Assembly (NCBI GenBank): GCA_023251555.1
Contig: JAHEYN010000009.1
Coordinates: 1-64,000, forward strand
Direction: 5' to 3'
Source of the DNA: Bacteroidota bacterium
GTDB lineage: Bacteria; Bacteroidota; Bacteroidia; AKYH767-A; JAHEYN01
DNA: 64,000 nucleotides
In this document: positions 24,654-33,411 of the stretch, piece after piece
How positions within the stretch are numbered: position 1 is the first letter of the stretch
Layout: each line of letters starts with the position of its first letter
Position numbers and translations under genes: made by a program
The notes under the pieces: generated by a model
The model's database searches: none
What the model saw: the letters and a program-made list of their open reading frames with translations, nothing else
Told to the model about the DNA's origin: nothing

Positions 24654-27600
24654 TACTTGTAACGGATTTTCGCAACCTCAATACACTTGTTTGCAATTTC
24701 ATCCATCTCACCAAACGAAAGATTGATGTTGTATTTGTCGCGGACTTCATCAATTAAATAATCTCCGATTTCAATTTGCAATTTTCCAGTGATGTTTGTT
24801 TTGTGCTGCCAGTCAATGATGGGTTTTCCATTGTCAAGAACTGCCTGTTGAATCAAATCATCAATCTGCAAAGCAGTTTGTGATGAAATTTGTTTTCGCA
24901 TTACATGGTCCTGAATTTTTTCAGTGATGGCTTCTACCGTTAAACCATAAAATGCTTTTGCAATATCTCTGTCATGCAACACTTCAGGAATATCGGTGTC
25001 GGTGTGGGCTAAAACTGTATTCATGATTTCCTGAACTCTGTTTAAATATTGTGCTTCCGAAATTCTTTTCGCTTCATAGTCGGCAATGGTTTCTTTCAGC
25101 ATCTGCGAAAACTTTTTATAGAAAGCAGGGTCTTCATCCATCTTCTCCGAAATGTGTTTTGAAGTTCTGCTTGCAATCTTATCTGCCTTCGCTGCTTTGC
25201 CTGTGGTGTTCTCTACTTCCTGCTGAAATTTTTCCTTATCAAAAATGTTTACCAACTCTGTGATGGTTTCAACTTTCTCTGTTGTGATATGTGTGTCAAT
25301 CAGTTTTTGAATTTGTCCTTCGTATTGTTTGTAATCAATTTCATCGCTGTATCTTTCTATCACTGCCAAACGCAATTTTAAAAACATTGTCAAGTCCTCT
25401 TTGTAGCGGTTGATTGTTTTCTCCTCAACTTCTTTGTGAAACTGAATAGATGAAAGTGCCAACTTAAAACCCTTGGCAAACTTTGCGAACTTATCATAGA
25501 ACAAGACACGCACTGCTTCATCTTTCAACAGCAACTGATATGCTTCTGCATCGCGTTTGTTTGCAACAGTTTTGAAAATGTCCCACAACTCGGAATGTTT
25601 CTGCGGCAATTTTTTTATTTCATCGGCAATGTTCACCAATGTTCCCTCCAAATCATCCGCATCAAAATCTTCAAACGAAGAATAAAGCTGCAAGGCATCA
25701 TCTAAATTTTCAATCACTCCGTAATAGTCAATGATGTAACCAAATTCTTTGTCAGGGTAAATGCGGTTCACCCTTGCGATGGCTTGCAAAAGTTTATGTC
25801 CCTGCAAATTCCGTGTGAGATAGAGAACTGTATTTTTCGGCTCGTCAAAACCTGTGAGGAGTTTGTCAACCACAATAATTATTTCGGGGTCTCGCTGATT
25901 TTTGAAACGGCTGATAATATTTTTCTCATACGATTTTGAGTTGCCATGTTCATCCATCATCTTTTTCCAAAACTGATTTTCTTTCTCGGTGGATTTTTCA
26001 TAAGCACTTTCTTCACCTTCCCTTTCGTCAACGGAAGAAATCAAAACTTCACTGCTTACAATTCCGATTTCATCTAAAAACTCTTTGTAGCGGATGGCAT
26101 TTACTTTTTTATCGCAAACCAATTGTGCTTTGAACGGTGTGCCTTGCCAGTTGTCACGAAAGTGCTGACTGATGTTCCAAGCAATGGCATAAATTTTTTG
26201 CTCTGCTGCATTCAACTGGTCGGCTCTTGAAAATTTCTTTTTCAAATCCGCTTTCTGATATTCCGTCAACGGTTCGGAAACCATTCCGAAAAAAGTATCA
26301 ATCGGACTTTCATTTACAATTTGCTTTGCAACTCTGCCTTCATACAAAAGCGGAACAACGGCTTTGTCGGTAACTGCCTGGTCAACGGTGTAGGAATCTA
26401 TCATGCCGCCAAAGCGTTCTGCGGTGTTCTTGTGTTTGAGAAACAAAGGTGTTCCGGTCATGGCAATGAAACAGGCGTTGGGCAAAGTTTTCTGCATGTC
26501 AATGTTGAAAATGCCGTGCTGTGTGCGGTGTCCTTCATCCACTAAAACAAAAATGTCGTGGCTCTGCAAGGGCTGACTGATTTTATTTATCGCTGCCACA
26601 AACTTGTTGATGATGGTCGTTACCACTGCATCACTTTTACTTTCCAACAATTCAACCAACCGTTGTCCTGTGCTTGCGTTCTCTACAAACTTTCCGCACT
26701 TGCGGAATGTGCCTGTAATCTGTGCATCCAAATCTGTGCGGTCTGTTACCAAAATAATTTTCGGATTGCGGATTGATTTTTCCAATGCAATGGCTTGTGC
26801 AAGCATTACCATTGTTAAAGATTTTCCACTGCCCTGAGTGTGCCAAATCACTCCGCCTTTCCGTCTGCCATTCTCCATTTGCAAAATGCGTTGCATGGAT
26901 TTTTTGATTGCAAAAAACTGTTGGTATCGTGCAATCTTTTTTTCTGCATTGTCAAACACAATGAAGTTGAAAATAATATCCATCAATCTTTCGGGACAGC
27001 ACAAGCCAAATAAATATTCGTCCTGAACAGTGGGAAGAATTTCTTCTTTCTCCATTGCATCAAAGTATTGACGAACATATTTGAAACGGTCTGCAAATAA
27101 TTTGTCTTTCAGTTCAACCGCAAGCGGTTGATTTTTTAATGACAACAAATTGCTGCGGTAATTTTTTTCTTCTTCATCGCTGTTGAATTTTTCAATCCAC
27201 TTAGCCCAAAACTTTTCAGGCGTTGCGTTGGTGGCATACGCTGCCTCTTGTGTGGCAATGCTCATGGTGAGTTGCGAATACACATACAAACTGCGGATGC
27301 CATCGTCTTGCTGATTACGCAAGTGCTGACTGATTGCCTGAGCCAACGGTTCTTTCATGTCTGGTCGCTTGCACTCAATGATGCACAACGGAATGCCGTT
27401 GACAAACAAAACCAAATCGGGACGGTAATGCTCTTTGCTGGTGCTTCGCATTACACTGAATTCTTCGGTAACATGAAACACATTGTTCTCTGTGTTTTTC
27501 CAGTCAATGTAATTGAGGGTTACGCTTTTTTTATCGGCATCAAAACTTTGTTCAAATGCTTTGCCCAGTGTAATGAGATTGTAAGCGGTTTCGCAAGCGG

Positions 27601-27880
27601 AAATGTAGCCCTCATTCATCGGCAACTCTTTGAGGGCACGAATTCCGTTTTCAATATTCGCTTCGCTGATGTAGGTTGTTTTTGTTGAACTGATTTTGAT
27701 GGAAGAATTTATTTCCTTCAACTGCTTACGCAACACATCTTCTAAAATCACATTGCTGGTTTTGCCTCCGCGAAGTTTGTCGGCTTCAGCCGGACTTAAA
27801 TAAGTGTAGCCCAACTTCTGCAACAATTGCAAAGCAGGGATTTGACTGATGTGGTCTTCTTTGAATGATGGAGTTTCCAT
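24653..27880 (-). CDS. hsdR: type I restriction enzyme subunit R (HsdR)
   Basis: A 1,075-residue HsdR, the translocase-nuclease subunit of a type I restriction enzyme. The N-terminal PD-(D/E)xK nuclease is visible as RPDLVLFVNGIPLCIIECK (Asp155, Glu169, Lys171). The SF2 motor carries Walker A THTQGSGKS-like sequence at about 347-354 (HTQGSGKS), the Walker B box DEGH at 448-451, and motif VI QAIARVNRIYP. The C-terminal helical domain contacts HsdM/HsdS. Length is typical. Its ATG overlaps the cyclase stop (TAATG), so restriction and cyclase genes are translationally linked. Base composition is AT-rich compared with sprA and the ATP operon. Confidence 0.97.
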   Translation of the reverse strand: METPSFKEDHISQIPALQLLQKLGYTYLSPAEADKLRGGKTSNVILEDVLRKQLKEINSSIKISSTKTTYISEANIENGIRALKELPMNEGYISACETAYNLITLGKAFEQSFDADKKSVTLNYIDWKNTENNVFHVTEEFSVMRSTSKEHYRPDLVLFVNGIPLCIIECKRPDMKEPLAQAISQHLRNQQDDGIRSLYVYSQLTMSIATQEAAYATNATPEKFWAKWIEKFNSDEEEKNYRSNLLSLKNQPLAVELKDKLFADRFKYVRQYFDAMEKEEILPTVQDEYLFGLCCPERLMDIIFNFIVFDNAEKKIARYQQFFAIKKSMQRILQMENGRRKGGVIWHTQGSGKSLTMVMLAQAIALEKSIRNPKIILVTDRTDLDAQITGTFRKCGKFVENASTGQRLVELLESKSDAVVTTIINKFVAAINKISQPLQSHDIFVLVDEGHRTQHGIFNIDMQKTLPNACFIAMTGTPLFLKHKNTAERFGGMIDSYTVDQAVTDKAVVPLLYEGRVAKQIVNESPIDTFFGMVSEPLTEYQKADLKKKFSRADQLNAAEQKIYAIAWNISQHFRDNWQGTPFKAQLVCDKKVNAIRYKEFLDEIGIVSSEVLISSVDEREGEESAYEKSTEKENQFWKKMMDEHGNSKSYEKNIISRFKNQRDPEIIIVVDKLLTGFDEPKNTVLYLTRNLQGHKLLQAIARVNRIYPDKEFGYIIDYYGVIENLDDALQLYSSFEDFDADDLEGTLVNIADEIKKLPQKHSELWDIFKTVANKRDAEAYQLLLKDEAVRVLFYDKFAKFAKGFKLALSSIQFHKEVEEKTINRYKEDLTMFLKLRLAVIERYSDEIDYKQYEGQIQKLIDTHITTEKVETITELVNIFDKEKFQQEVENTTGKAAKADKIASRTSKHISEKMDEDPAFYKKFSQMLKETIADYEAKRISEAQYLNRVQEIMNTVLAHTDTDIPEVLHDRDIAKAFYGLTVEAITEKIQDHVMRKQISSQTALQIDDLIQQAVLDNGKPIIDWQHKTNITGKLQIEIGDYLIDEVRDKYNINLSFGEMDEIANKCIEVAKIRYK

Positions 27881-29190
27881 TATTGAACGAAAATTGGGAA
27901 TGTGATTTTATCAGTGCCAGTATGCTCGCGGATTATCTTACACTCTACATAATGATGCCCCAAATAAGCGGCAGTAGTTTCACAATAATTTTTATTGCGA
28001 TACTCTCCCCTAAAATCATGACGAAGTTGATTTTTATTTGCTGCCTGAATTCCCGAATTGTAAGCATACCATTCAATTTTTTCAAAGGGTTGTTTTACGA
28101 ATTGAGAATTACCTCTCATCAGTTTGTAAGTGATTTTTTTATCCTTCGGAATTGACTTGGAATTAGGATAGTATCTTTCCGATTGAGTTCCATCTTCATT
28201 TGATATGTAACATTCAAGTGAGAAAGTTCTTTCCTTTATTTCTAAATCCTTTCCGTTTGAACTTTTACCTATGAATGGAAGGGAGAGAAGATATTCCTGC
28301 CAGTTAAAAACAAAAAACGGATAAGAGAAACGAGTTGAGATATTGTAAACTTTTTCTTTGCTAACCTGATTTTCAAAATGCCCCCAAAACTCTTGTTTTA
28401 AATCAAGTGCCTCCTTTACATTGCCTCCAATTAAAATAGAGTTGTCATCTGCTTTACCCTGAAGTTTGGCTGCCATGTCAGTATGCAAACTAGTTGTAGT
28501 AAGTTCTTTGCAATTCGGAATACCGTAATGAGCCCACAAAACTTTTTCATCGCTACCAAAATCAATTCCGGTTCTGATTTTAATTGGCTTGATTTCATAC
28601 TGAGCAAGCATGTTTGATAAATCAACACTAACGAATTGTGTAAGAATTGAAGTTGCATTTAGAGCATTTACAATTGCATCATTCGGATTTCCATTTCTTC
28701 TAACGAATTGTAAAAAGATTCCATCACCCTGCAATCTGTGAACATGACCACCGAACTGATTGGCTACATGAATTGCTAAAGTGAGCAATGAATCTTTCAT
28801 CATCCGCACTTCTTCCAAAGAATACTTTTCAATCAAACGGGTTGAACCTTTGATGTCAACAAAAACTGAGACGCAATGGTGATACAGTGTGCTGCTGAAA
28901 CCAAGGTCTTTAAAGTCAGGGTGAGCACCAATAGTGATTGTGTCAAACGAATCGGGGTTCTCTCCGAAGTATTTTGTCAAACTTGTCTTATCATAAGTGA
29001 AAACAACTTTTGGTCCTTCAATTTTTTCAGGGAGATTTTCTCCATTGAAATTTGAAATAGGTCCACCTTGCAAACTCTTCTGAACGGATTCGCTTAGATT
29101 TTTGGTTTCATTTACGAACTGTGTTGATGCTCCGGTCTTTTTTGAAAGGACACCATCAAGTCCTGTTAGGTAATTGTCAAATAATCGCAT
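27880..29190 (-). CDS. pycC: class III nucleotide cyclase with AGS-C-like sensor domain (PycC-like)
   Basis: A 436-residue cyclase. The catalytic domain (about 100-265) has the two metal aspartates Asp112 (SVFVDIKGSTR) and Asp156 (LQGDGIF) and a MAAKLQGKA helix. The Asn and Arg usually found at the transition-state positions appear as Asp238 and Lys242. The C-terminal part (about 316-436: YYPNSKSIPKDKKITYKL, DFRGEYRN, AAYLGHHYVECKI) resembles the AGS-C sensor domain shared by antiphage cyclases and CD-NTases. With its membrane partner upstream it matches the Pycsar layout, where a cCMP- or cUMP-making enzyme answers phage infection. It starts one base after the partner's stop. Which nucleotide it makes cannot be read from sequence. 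Confidence 0.85.
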   Translation of the reverse strand: MRLFDNYLTGLDGVLSKKTGASTQFVNETKNLSESVQKSLQGGPISNFNGENLPEKIEGPKVVFTYDKTSLTKYFGENPDSFDTITIGAHPDFKDLGFSSTLYHHCVSVFVDIKGSTRLIEKYSLEEVRMMKDSLLTLAIHVANQFGGHVHRLQGDGIFLQFVRRNGNPNDAIVNALNATSILTQFVSVDLSNMLAQYEIKPIKIRTGIDFGSDEKVLWAHYGIPNCKELTTTSLHTDMAAKLQGKADDNSILIGGNVKEALDLKQEFWGHFENQVSKEKVYNISTRFSYPFFVFNWQEYLLSLPFIGKSSNGKDLEIKERTFSLECYISNEDGTQSERYYPNSKSIPKDKKITYKLMRGNSQFVKQPFEKIEWYAYNSGIQAANKNQLRHDFRGEYRNKNYCETTAAYLGHHYVECKIIREHTGTDKITFPIFVQ

Positions 29191-29191
29191 A

Positions 29192-29710
29192 TTAGTATAG
29201 AATTAAAATTGTTATTAAAATCGTTAGGAGAGCCAACTCTACATATACAAGCCGCATAGCCCATTCAAGGAAGAAATATTTTTTCTTCAATCCAGTGGCT
29301 AAATAAAATGCCTGATGCGCTAAATCTTCTTCAACATCTTTATCGGTTTGTTTGCTGTATGATTCGCAGAACTCTTTTGCGCTGCTGAATTCAGCAACAG
29401 CATTGAAAAAAGTATGCGAATGGTATTTGTCTTTGCTTGAATTGCCTGAAACCAAAAACGGATAAACGGCTTTTATGATTAGCACTGTAGTAATGATGCT
29501 GGCAGCAAACAATGCACACAAGCAAATATTTACAAGGTAGTAGTGTGAAGGGCATTCAATAAGCCCAATGATATTATTGTAGTTGGCAATTATTCCACCG
29601 CACAAAAATGTGTTGAATGCCAAAAGGAAATTTCCCTTTGTGTTTGCTCCTGTAATGTAATTGTCAAACCTCTGAATGATAAATCGTGTTTGTTCTTTTT
29701 CTTTTTCCAT
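29192..29710 (-). CDS. pycTM: Pycsar-type transmembrane effector (PycTM-like, DUF5706)
   Basis: A 172-residue membrane protein with three hydrophobic helices (about 27-45, 56-86 and 151-171). The N-terminal block RFDNYITGANTKGNFLLAFNTFL and the pre-C-terminal block DLAHQAFYLATGLKKKYFFLEWA match the Pycsar effector family (DUF5706) in style and spacing. Such effectors are thought to bind a cyclic pyrimidine nucleotide and damage the inner membrane during phage infection. It sits seven bases after hsdS and one base before the cyclase, so both are embedded in the restriction operon. The pairing with an AGS-C cyclase is the main support. Confidence 0.8.
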   Translation of the reverse strand: MEKEKEQTRFIIQRFDNYITGANTKGNFLLAFNTFLCGGIIANYNNIIGLIECPSHYYLVNICLCALFAASIITTVLIIKAVYPFLVSGNSSKDKYHSHTFFNAVAEFSSAKEFCESYSKQTDKDVEEDLAHQAFYLATGLKKKYFFLEWAMRLVYVELALLTILITILILY

Positions 29711-29717
29711 GAGTAAA

Positions 29718-31025
29718 TTATTTTAATCTTATTTTACCAGTTAATAGTTGTTGCATTAATCCTTTTTTCTTCTCTCTCATTTTTTCTGTTTGAGTTTTCA
29801 ATATTTGAATTTCATTATCGGATACTTGCAACACTTTTGAAATTTCTTTTTGCTCGTTCTTGGATGGTATGAAAAATTTAATTGGCAATAAATCACTTCC
29901 ATACAAGTGTATGATGGTAATACCTTGAGCCATTCTTAAAACCTTTCGCTTTTGCGTATGAGTCAAAAAATAGGACATAAAAATGGGTTCGGTTAAATCA
30001 TTTTCCATTCTAAAAATATTTATGTCTCCTCCGAGTAAAACATCATCTTCAAGGATTGCAGATGTTACCGTTAAATCAATTCCAGTAGTTGTTGTAGAAC
30101 CGGGCATTAGTATGTCACCATATTTTGAAAGTGTTCCTTCTTCAAAGTTGGTTTTGCTTTTTACAGTTTGAATTACCTCTTTATATGTTGTAAATAATTC
30201 TCCATACAATACACATTTAAATTTTCCACTTGCATCAAGTTTATCTTTTGAAAGTAATTGTCCTTTCATGTGCTTATATAAATCTTCCAAATGATATTCC
30301 TTCCATTTTTCTTTTTCAAAACCCTTCAATCTCTTTTCACCAGTGAGGAGTTTTTGCATCAACCCTTTTTTCTGCAGCAGTTTTTTTTCAATCAGCAAAT
30401 TGTTTTTGTTGATGGCAGTGTCCATGAGGTGAAGCAAATCGGCAATGGCTTGTTGTTCTTTGGGAGGTGGGAGAGGGAGTTTAATTTTTGCAAGATTGGT
30501 TTTAGAAACTCCGAACACTGAAAAGCCGGTTGCAATTCTCCTCAGTTCCCTCACAACCTGCGGATGGTTTAAAATGTATGTGCGATAACCTGCTGCTGTT
30601 TTTCCGTATTTGTCTCTTGCAGCAAAGGTGTGAAGCCCGCTAATTATTTTTCTTCCGTTTACATTTCGCAGTTCAACACATTCTGCAACTCCAACATAAT
30701 CTTCCGAAGCATCTGCAATAATCAAATCACCATCTTTCAGCAAAGGAAATTCTTCATCGGTTGCTGTTTCATTGCTTATCAATCCGTCTTTCACATAAGG
30801 AATTCGCTTCTCCATTTCAAAATCCAGAATTTCATTTTCAAAAGTTGCATGAATATCTCCGTAATGAATGTTCTGAATTTCATCAGCCGTTTTTTCATTC
30901 GTCAATTGCTCCCGCGAAAAAGAAAATGATTTCAGAAATGAAAACACTGTTCCGAACTCAGGCGTTGTCCAGTCGCTTGGGATGGTGGAATTGTAGAATG
31001 GTTTTGTTGAATGTGATTTCGCCAT
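29718..31025 (-). CDS. hsdS: type I restriction specificity subunit S (two TRDs)
   Basis: A 435-residue HsdS with two target-recognition domains (about 1-180 and 232-385). Each is followed by a conserved spacer helix: PPKEQQAIADLLHLMDTAINKNNLLIEKKLLQKKG... and KNEQKEISKVLQVSDNEIQILKTQTEKMREKKKG..., both ending in GLMQ(K/Q)LLTG. HsdS sets the bipartite DNA target for both HsdM and HsdR. It starts two bases after the hsdM stop. No inverted TRD copies are nearby, so phase-variable shuffling is not supported. Confidence 0.96.
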   Translation of the reverse strand: MAKSHSTKPFYNSTIPSDWTTPEFGTVFSFLKSFSFSREQLTNEKTADEIQNIHYGDIHATFENEILDFEMEKRIPYVKDGLISNETATDEEFPLLKDGDLIIADASEDYVGVAECVELRNVNGRKIISGLHTFAARDKYGKTAAGYRTYILNHPQVVRELRRIATGFSVFGVSKTNLAKIKLPLPPPKEQQAIADLLHLMDTAINKNNLLIEKKLLQKKGLMQKLLTGEKRLKGFEKEKWKEYHLEDLYKHMKGQLLSKDKLDASGKFKCVLYGELFTTYKEVIQTVKSKTNFEEGTLSKYGDILMPGSTTTTGIDLTVTSAILEDDVLLGGDINIFRMENDLTEPIFMSYFLTHTQKRKVLRMAQGITIIHLYGSDLLPIKFFIPSKNEQKEISKVLQVSDNEIQILKTQTEKMREKKKGLMQQLLTGKIRLK

Positions 31026-31027
31026 AA

Positions 31028-32596
31028 TTATTTTGCCAGTTGCGTTAAATAATTTTTGATTTCGGTTTGCACTTTGGCTAAATCTTTTTCAAGCGAATCA
31101 ATTTCCGATTGCACTTGTGCAATATTTACTTCGGGTTCTTCTTCAAAGGTGTCCACATATCGGGGAATGTTTAGGTTGTATTCGTTCTCACGGATTTCGT
31201 CAAGCGTAGAAACAAAACTGAATTTATCCTCTATAATTCCTGCGTTCAATTTTCCCGCTGTAAAATCTCTGTAAGTGGAAACGATGTGTTCAATGTCTGA
31301 ATCACGAAGGCGGTTTTGATTTTTAAGTGATTCAAAGTTTTTACTGCTGTCAATAAACAATACATTTTTATTCGTGCCTTTTCCTTTATTGAAAATCATT
31401 ATTGCTGCCGGAATAGATGTTCCAAAAAATAAATTAGAAGGCAAACCAATAACCGCTTCCAAAATATTTTCTTCAATTGCTTTCTCCCGAATTTTCCCTT
31501 CGCTTGCACTGCGGAACAACACACCATGCGGAACAACAACACCAACTTTCCCTTTTCCTTCATAAGCGGTTTCAATCATGTGAGAAATGAAAGCCCAATC
31601 GCCTTTGCTCTTTGGCGGTGTGCCTCTCCAGAAGCGATTGTATTTATCCGTTTCGGGGTCAAAGCTGTCGGCTGATTTATTTTCTTCCTTGTCGTCAACC
31701 TTTCCCCATTTGTCAAGTGAGAAGGGTGGGTTTGCAACAACGGTGTCAAACTTCATCAGTGCATCGCCTTCTTTCAGTTTCGGATTTCTGATTGTATCTC
31801 CCCAACGAATTGTTGCGTTATCAAACCCGTGCAGGAACATGTTCATCACTGCTAATGCCCAAGTGCTTCCGTTTGCTTCCTGTCCGTAAAGCGAAAAATT
31901 ATCAGAGCCAACTTCTTCACCTGCCTTTATCAGCAGTGATGCCGAACCACAAGTAGGGTCGCAAATCCGTGAACCCGATTTTGATTTTGTGAGTTTGGCA
32001 ATGAGAGTAGAAACTTCTTTCGGGGTGAAAAATTCACCTGCTTTTTTTCCTGCATCGCTGGCGAAGTTTTCAATCAGGAACATGTAAGCACCACCGATGA
32101 TGTCAACACCGTCAAGATGTGATGGACGCAAATCCAATTCATCTTTGTTGAAGTCAAGCAACAAATTTTTCAGCCGTGTGTTTTTGTCTTTCGGTTCTCC
32201 CAATTTGCTGCTGTTGAAATCAATGTTTTGGAAAATACCTGCACCGTCTTCACTGTAAAGTTTTTCACGGTTGGCTTCTTCCAAATCAGTCAAGCCGATG
32301 TTTATGAGTTCACCGATGTTGCTCTCGTTGCGGTGGTCAAATAAATATTTGTAGTGGCTGTGCTCCGGCACAACAAAGCGTTCATGCTTCATGGCTCGGT
32401 CTGCCCGTTCTTTATCACCGTTGTATTTTTTTAGGTGTGCTTCGTATTTGTCGTCATGCACATCACTGAGATACTTTATAAAAAGCATAGTGAGCACATA
32501 ATCTTTGTAAACACTTGGGTCAATGCTTCCGCGAAAAGTGTCGCACGCTTTCCAAACTGCATCGTTGATGTCTTTCTGAGTAATTTTCTTTGACAT
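31028..32596 (-). CDS. hsdM: type I restriction N6-adenine methyltransferase subunit M (HsdM)
   Basis: A 522-residue HsdM. The helical N-terminal HsdM domain (about 1-150) precedes the methylase fold. AdoMet motif I is CDPTCGSASLLIKAG (about 212-226) and the catalytic NPPF tetrad is at 289-292. The block KKAGEFFTPKEVSTLIA is a hallmark of the family. With HsdS it modifies host DNA at adenine N6 and protects it from HsdR. It starts five bases after the short S-like gene and two bases before hsdS. Confidence 0.98.
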   Translation of the reverse strand: MSKKITQKDINDAVWKACDTFRGSIDPSVYKDYVLTMLFIKYLSDVHDDKYEAHLKKYNGDKERADRAMKHERFVVPEHSHYKYLFDHRNESNIGELINIGLTDLEEANREKLYSEDGAGIFQNIDFNSSKLGEPKDKNTRLKNLLLDFNKDELDLRPSHLDGVDIIGGAYMFLIENFASDAGKKAGEFFTPKEVSTLIAKLTKSKSGSRICDPTCGSASLLIKAGEEVGSDNFSLYGQEANGSTWALAVMNMFLHGFDNATIRWGDTIRNPKLKEGDALMKFDTVVANPPFSLDKWGKVDDKEENKSADSFDPETDKYNRFWRGTPPKSKGDWAFISHMIETAYEGKGKVGVVVPHGVLFRSASEGKIREKAIEENILEAVIGLPSNLFFGTSIPAAIMIFNKGKGTNKNVLFIDSSKNFESLKNQNRLRDSDIEHIVSTYRDFTAGKLNAGIIEDKFSFVSTLDEIRENEYNLNIPRYVDTFEEEPEVNIAQVQSEIDSLEKDLAKVQTEIKNYLTQLAK

Positions 32597-32601
32597 GATT
32601 A

Positions 32602-33159
32602 TTATTTTATAGCGTTAATGATTTGTTGTTGAATTTGTTTTTCTCTTAGTGATTCTATTTCTTTTTTCAATTTCTTTTCGGTGTTGCGAAGTTGTGTGAT
32701 TTGCAGAACTGCTTTTTGCGTTTCAATACTTGGGATTGAAATTTCCAAATCTTCCAAAACACTTTTTGAAATGGAAGCGATGGAAGTTCCGATTGCCTGT
32801 CCCTTCAAAAGTTTTTGTGTGGAAGGATGGTTGAGATACCAAACCAAAAATTCCGGAAGGATATTTCTGTCGGTAATGCGGAATACAAAAAAAGAAGTTG
32901 AGGCAACTGAAGGTTCGTTGTGGTTTTCAAAAACGGCAGCGAAGTTTTTAGAACCTTTGGCAGCGAACAAAACATCACCAGTCCTGAGCAGATGTTTGTC
33001 GGTGATGTTGTCAGCTTTGAGGTCGGGGTGAAGAGAAGTCCTGAGCCGTCCGTTTTCGTCAAAATGCTTTGCCTGTAAATACACAATGTCCCCTTCGGAA
33101 ATTGGCTTGGCAAAGAGCCCTGTTTGGATGAATGCGATATGTTTTACTTCTGTTTTCAC
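32602..33159 (-). CDS. single-TRD HsdS-like protein, first gene of the operon
   Basis: A 185-residue protein with one target-recognition domain (VYLQAKHFDENGRLRTSLHPD; HLLRTGDVLFAAKGSKNFAAVF; LEDLEISIPSIETQKAVLQITQLRN) followed by a C-terminal coiled coil (EKKLKKEIESLREKQIQQQI). It is about half the size of a complete HsdS. It begins with GTG; no nearby ATG fits. Half-S proteins can dimerise to form a full specificity unit, so this one could give the system a second target, or regulate assembly. It is the promoter-proximal gene, 34 bases after a strong promoter match. Confidence 0.82.
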   Translation of the reverse strand: MKTEVKHIAFIQTGLFAKPISEGDIVYLQAKHFDENGRLRTSLHPDLKADNITDKHLLRTGDVLFAAKGSKNFAAVFENHNEPSVASTSFFVFRITDRNILPEFLVWYLNHPSTQKLLKGQAIGTSIASISKSVLEDLEISIPSIETQKAVLQITQLRNTEKKLKKEIESLREKQIQQQIINAIK

Positions 33160-33193
33160 TTTTTTATCTGAGTATTAGTTCTACAAATCGGTG

Positions 33194-33224
33194 CAAATGT
33201 AGGTATTGTTTTCAAACCACCAAA
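33194..33224 (-). promoter_or_regulatory. promoter of the restriction-Pycsar operon
   Basis: On the minus strand TTTG (33224-33221), a 19-base spacer and TACATTTG (33201-33194) match both Bacteroidota promoter elements exactly. The GTG start of the first gene follows 34 bases downstream. No other strong match lies inside the operon, so one promoter probably drives all seven genes. Confidence 0.65.
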
Positions 33225-33305
33225 CATTTTTGAAAAAAAATTTTAAGTATGGGTTCTACAAAGTAGCAGAAAAGTATGCTACGAAGCCGGATAAAGCGGT
33301 GGCGA

Positions 33306-33370
33306 TTGCACTCTTTTGCCTTTGCCTTGCGTTGGGCTTGTGCGTTGGGGGCAAAGGCAAATGTGTGCAA
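33306..33370. repeat. right island hairpin with conserved GCGTTGGGCTTGTGCG loop
   Basis: Twenty-one-base arms (33306-33326 and 33350-33370, two mismatches) enclose a 23-base loop. The loop contains GCGTTGGGCTTGTGCG, almost the same as the left hairpin loop and in the same orientation, but the stems are unrelated. Confidence 0.75.
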
Positions 33371-33411
33371 TGTGCGTTGGCATAGAAATTCAAATTTTTT
33401 TGTGCGTTGGC
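33371..33411 (+). repeat. two direct copies of TGTGCGTTGGC
   Basis: TGTGCGTTGGC occurs at 33371-33381 and 33401-33411, with an AT-rich palindromic spacer between. The same core forms the loop of the adjacent hairpin and of the left island hairpin. Confidence 0.7.

Noticed and set aside
29718..33159. Phase-variable shuffling between the half-S and full HsdS genes
   Set aside because: I see no long shared or inverted sequence between the two genes and no recombinase gene nearby.
33327..33411. Integron attC site, because GTTGGGC fits the GTTRRRY core
   Set aside because: In attC the conserved cores lie at the stem base and the loop varies. Here the conserved part is the loop. No integrase is in the window.
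33328..33411. CRISPR array from the GTGCGTTGG copies
   Set aside because: Copies are about 10 bases, spacing is irregular, and no cas gene is near.
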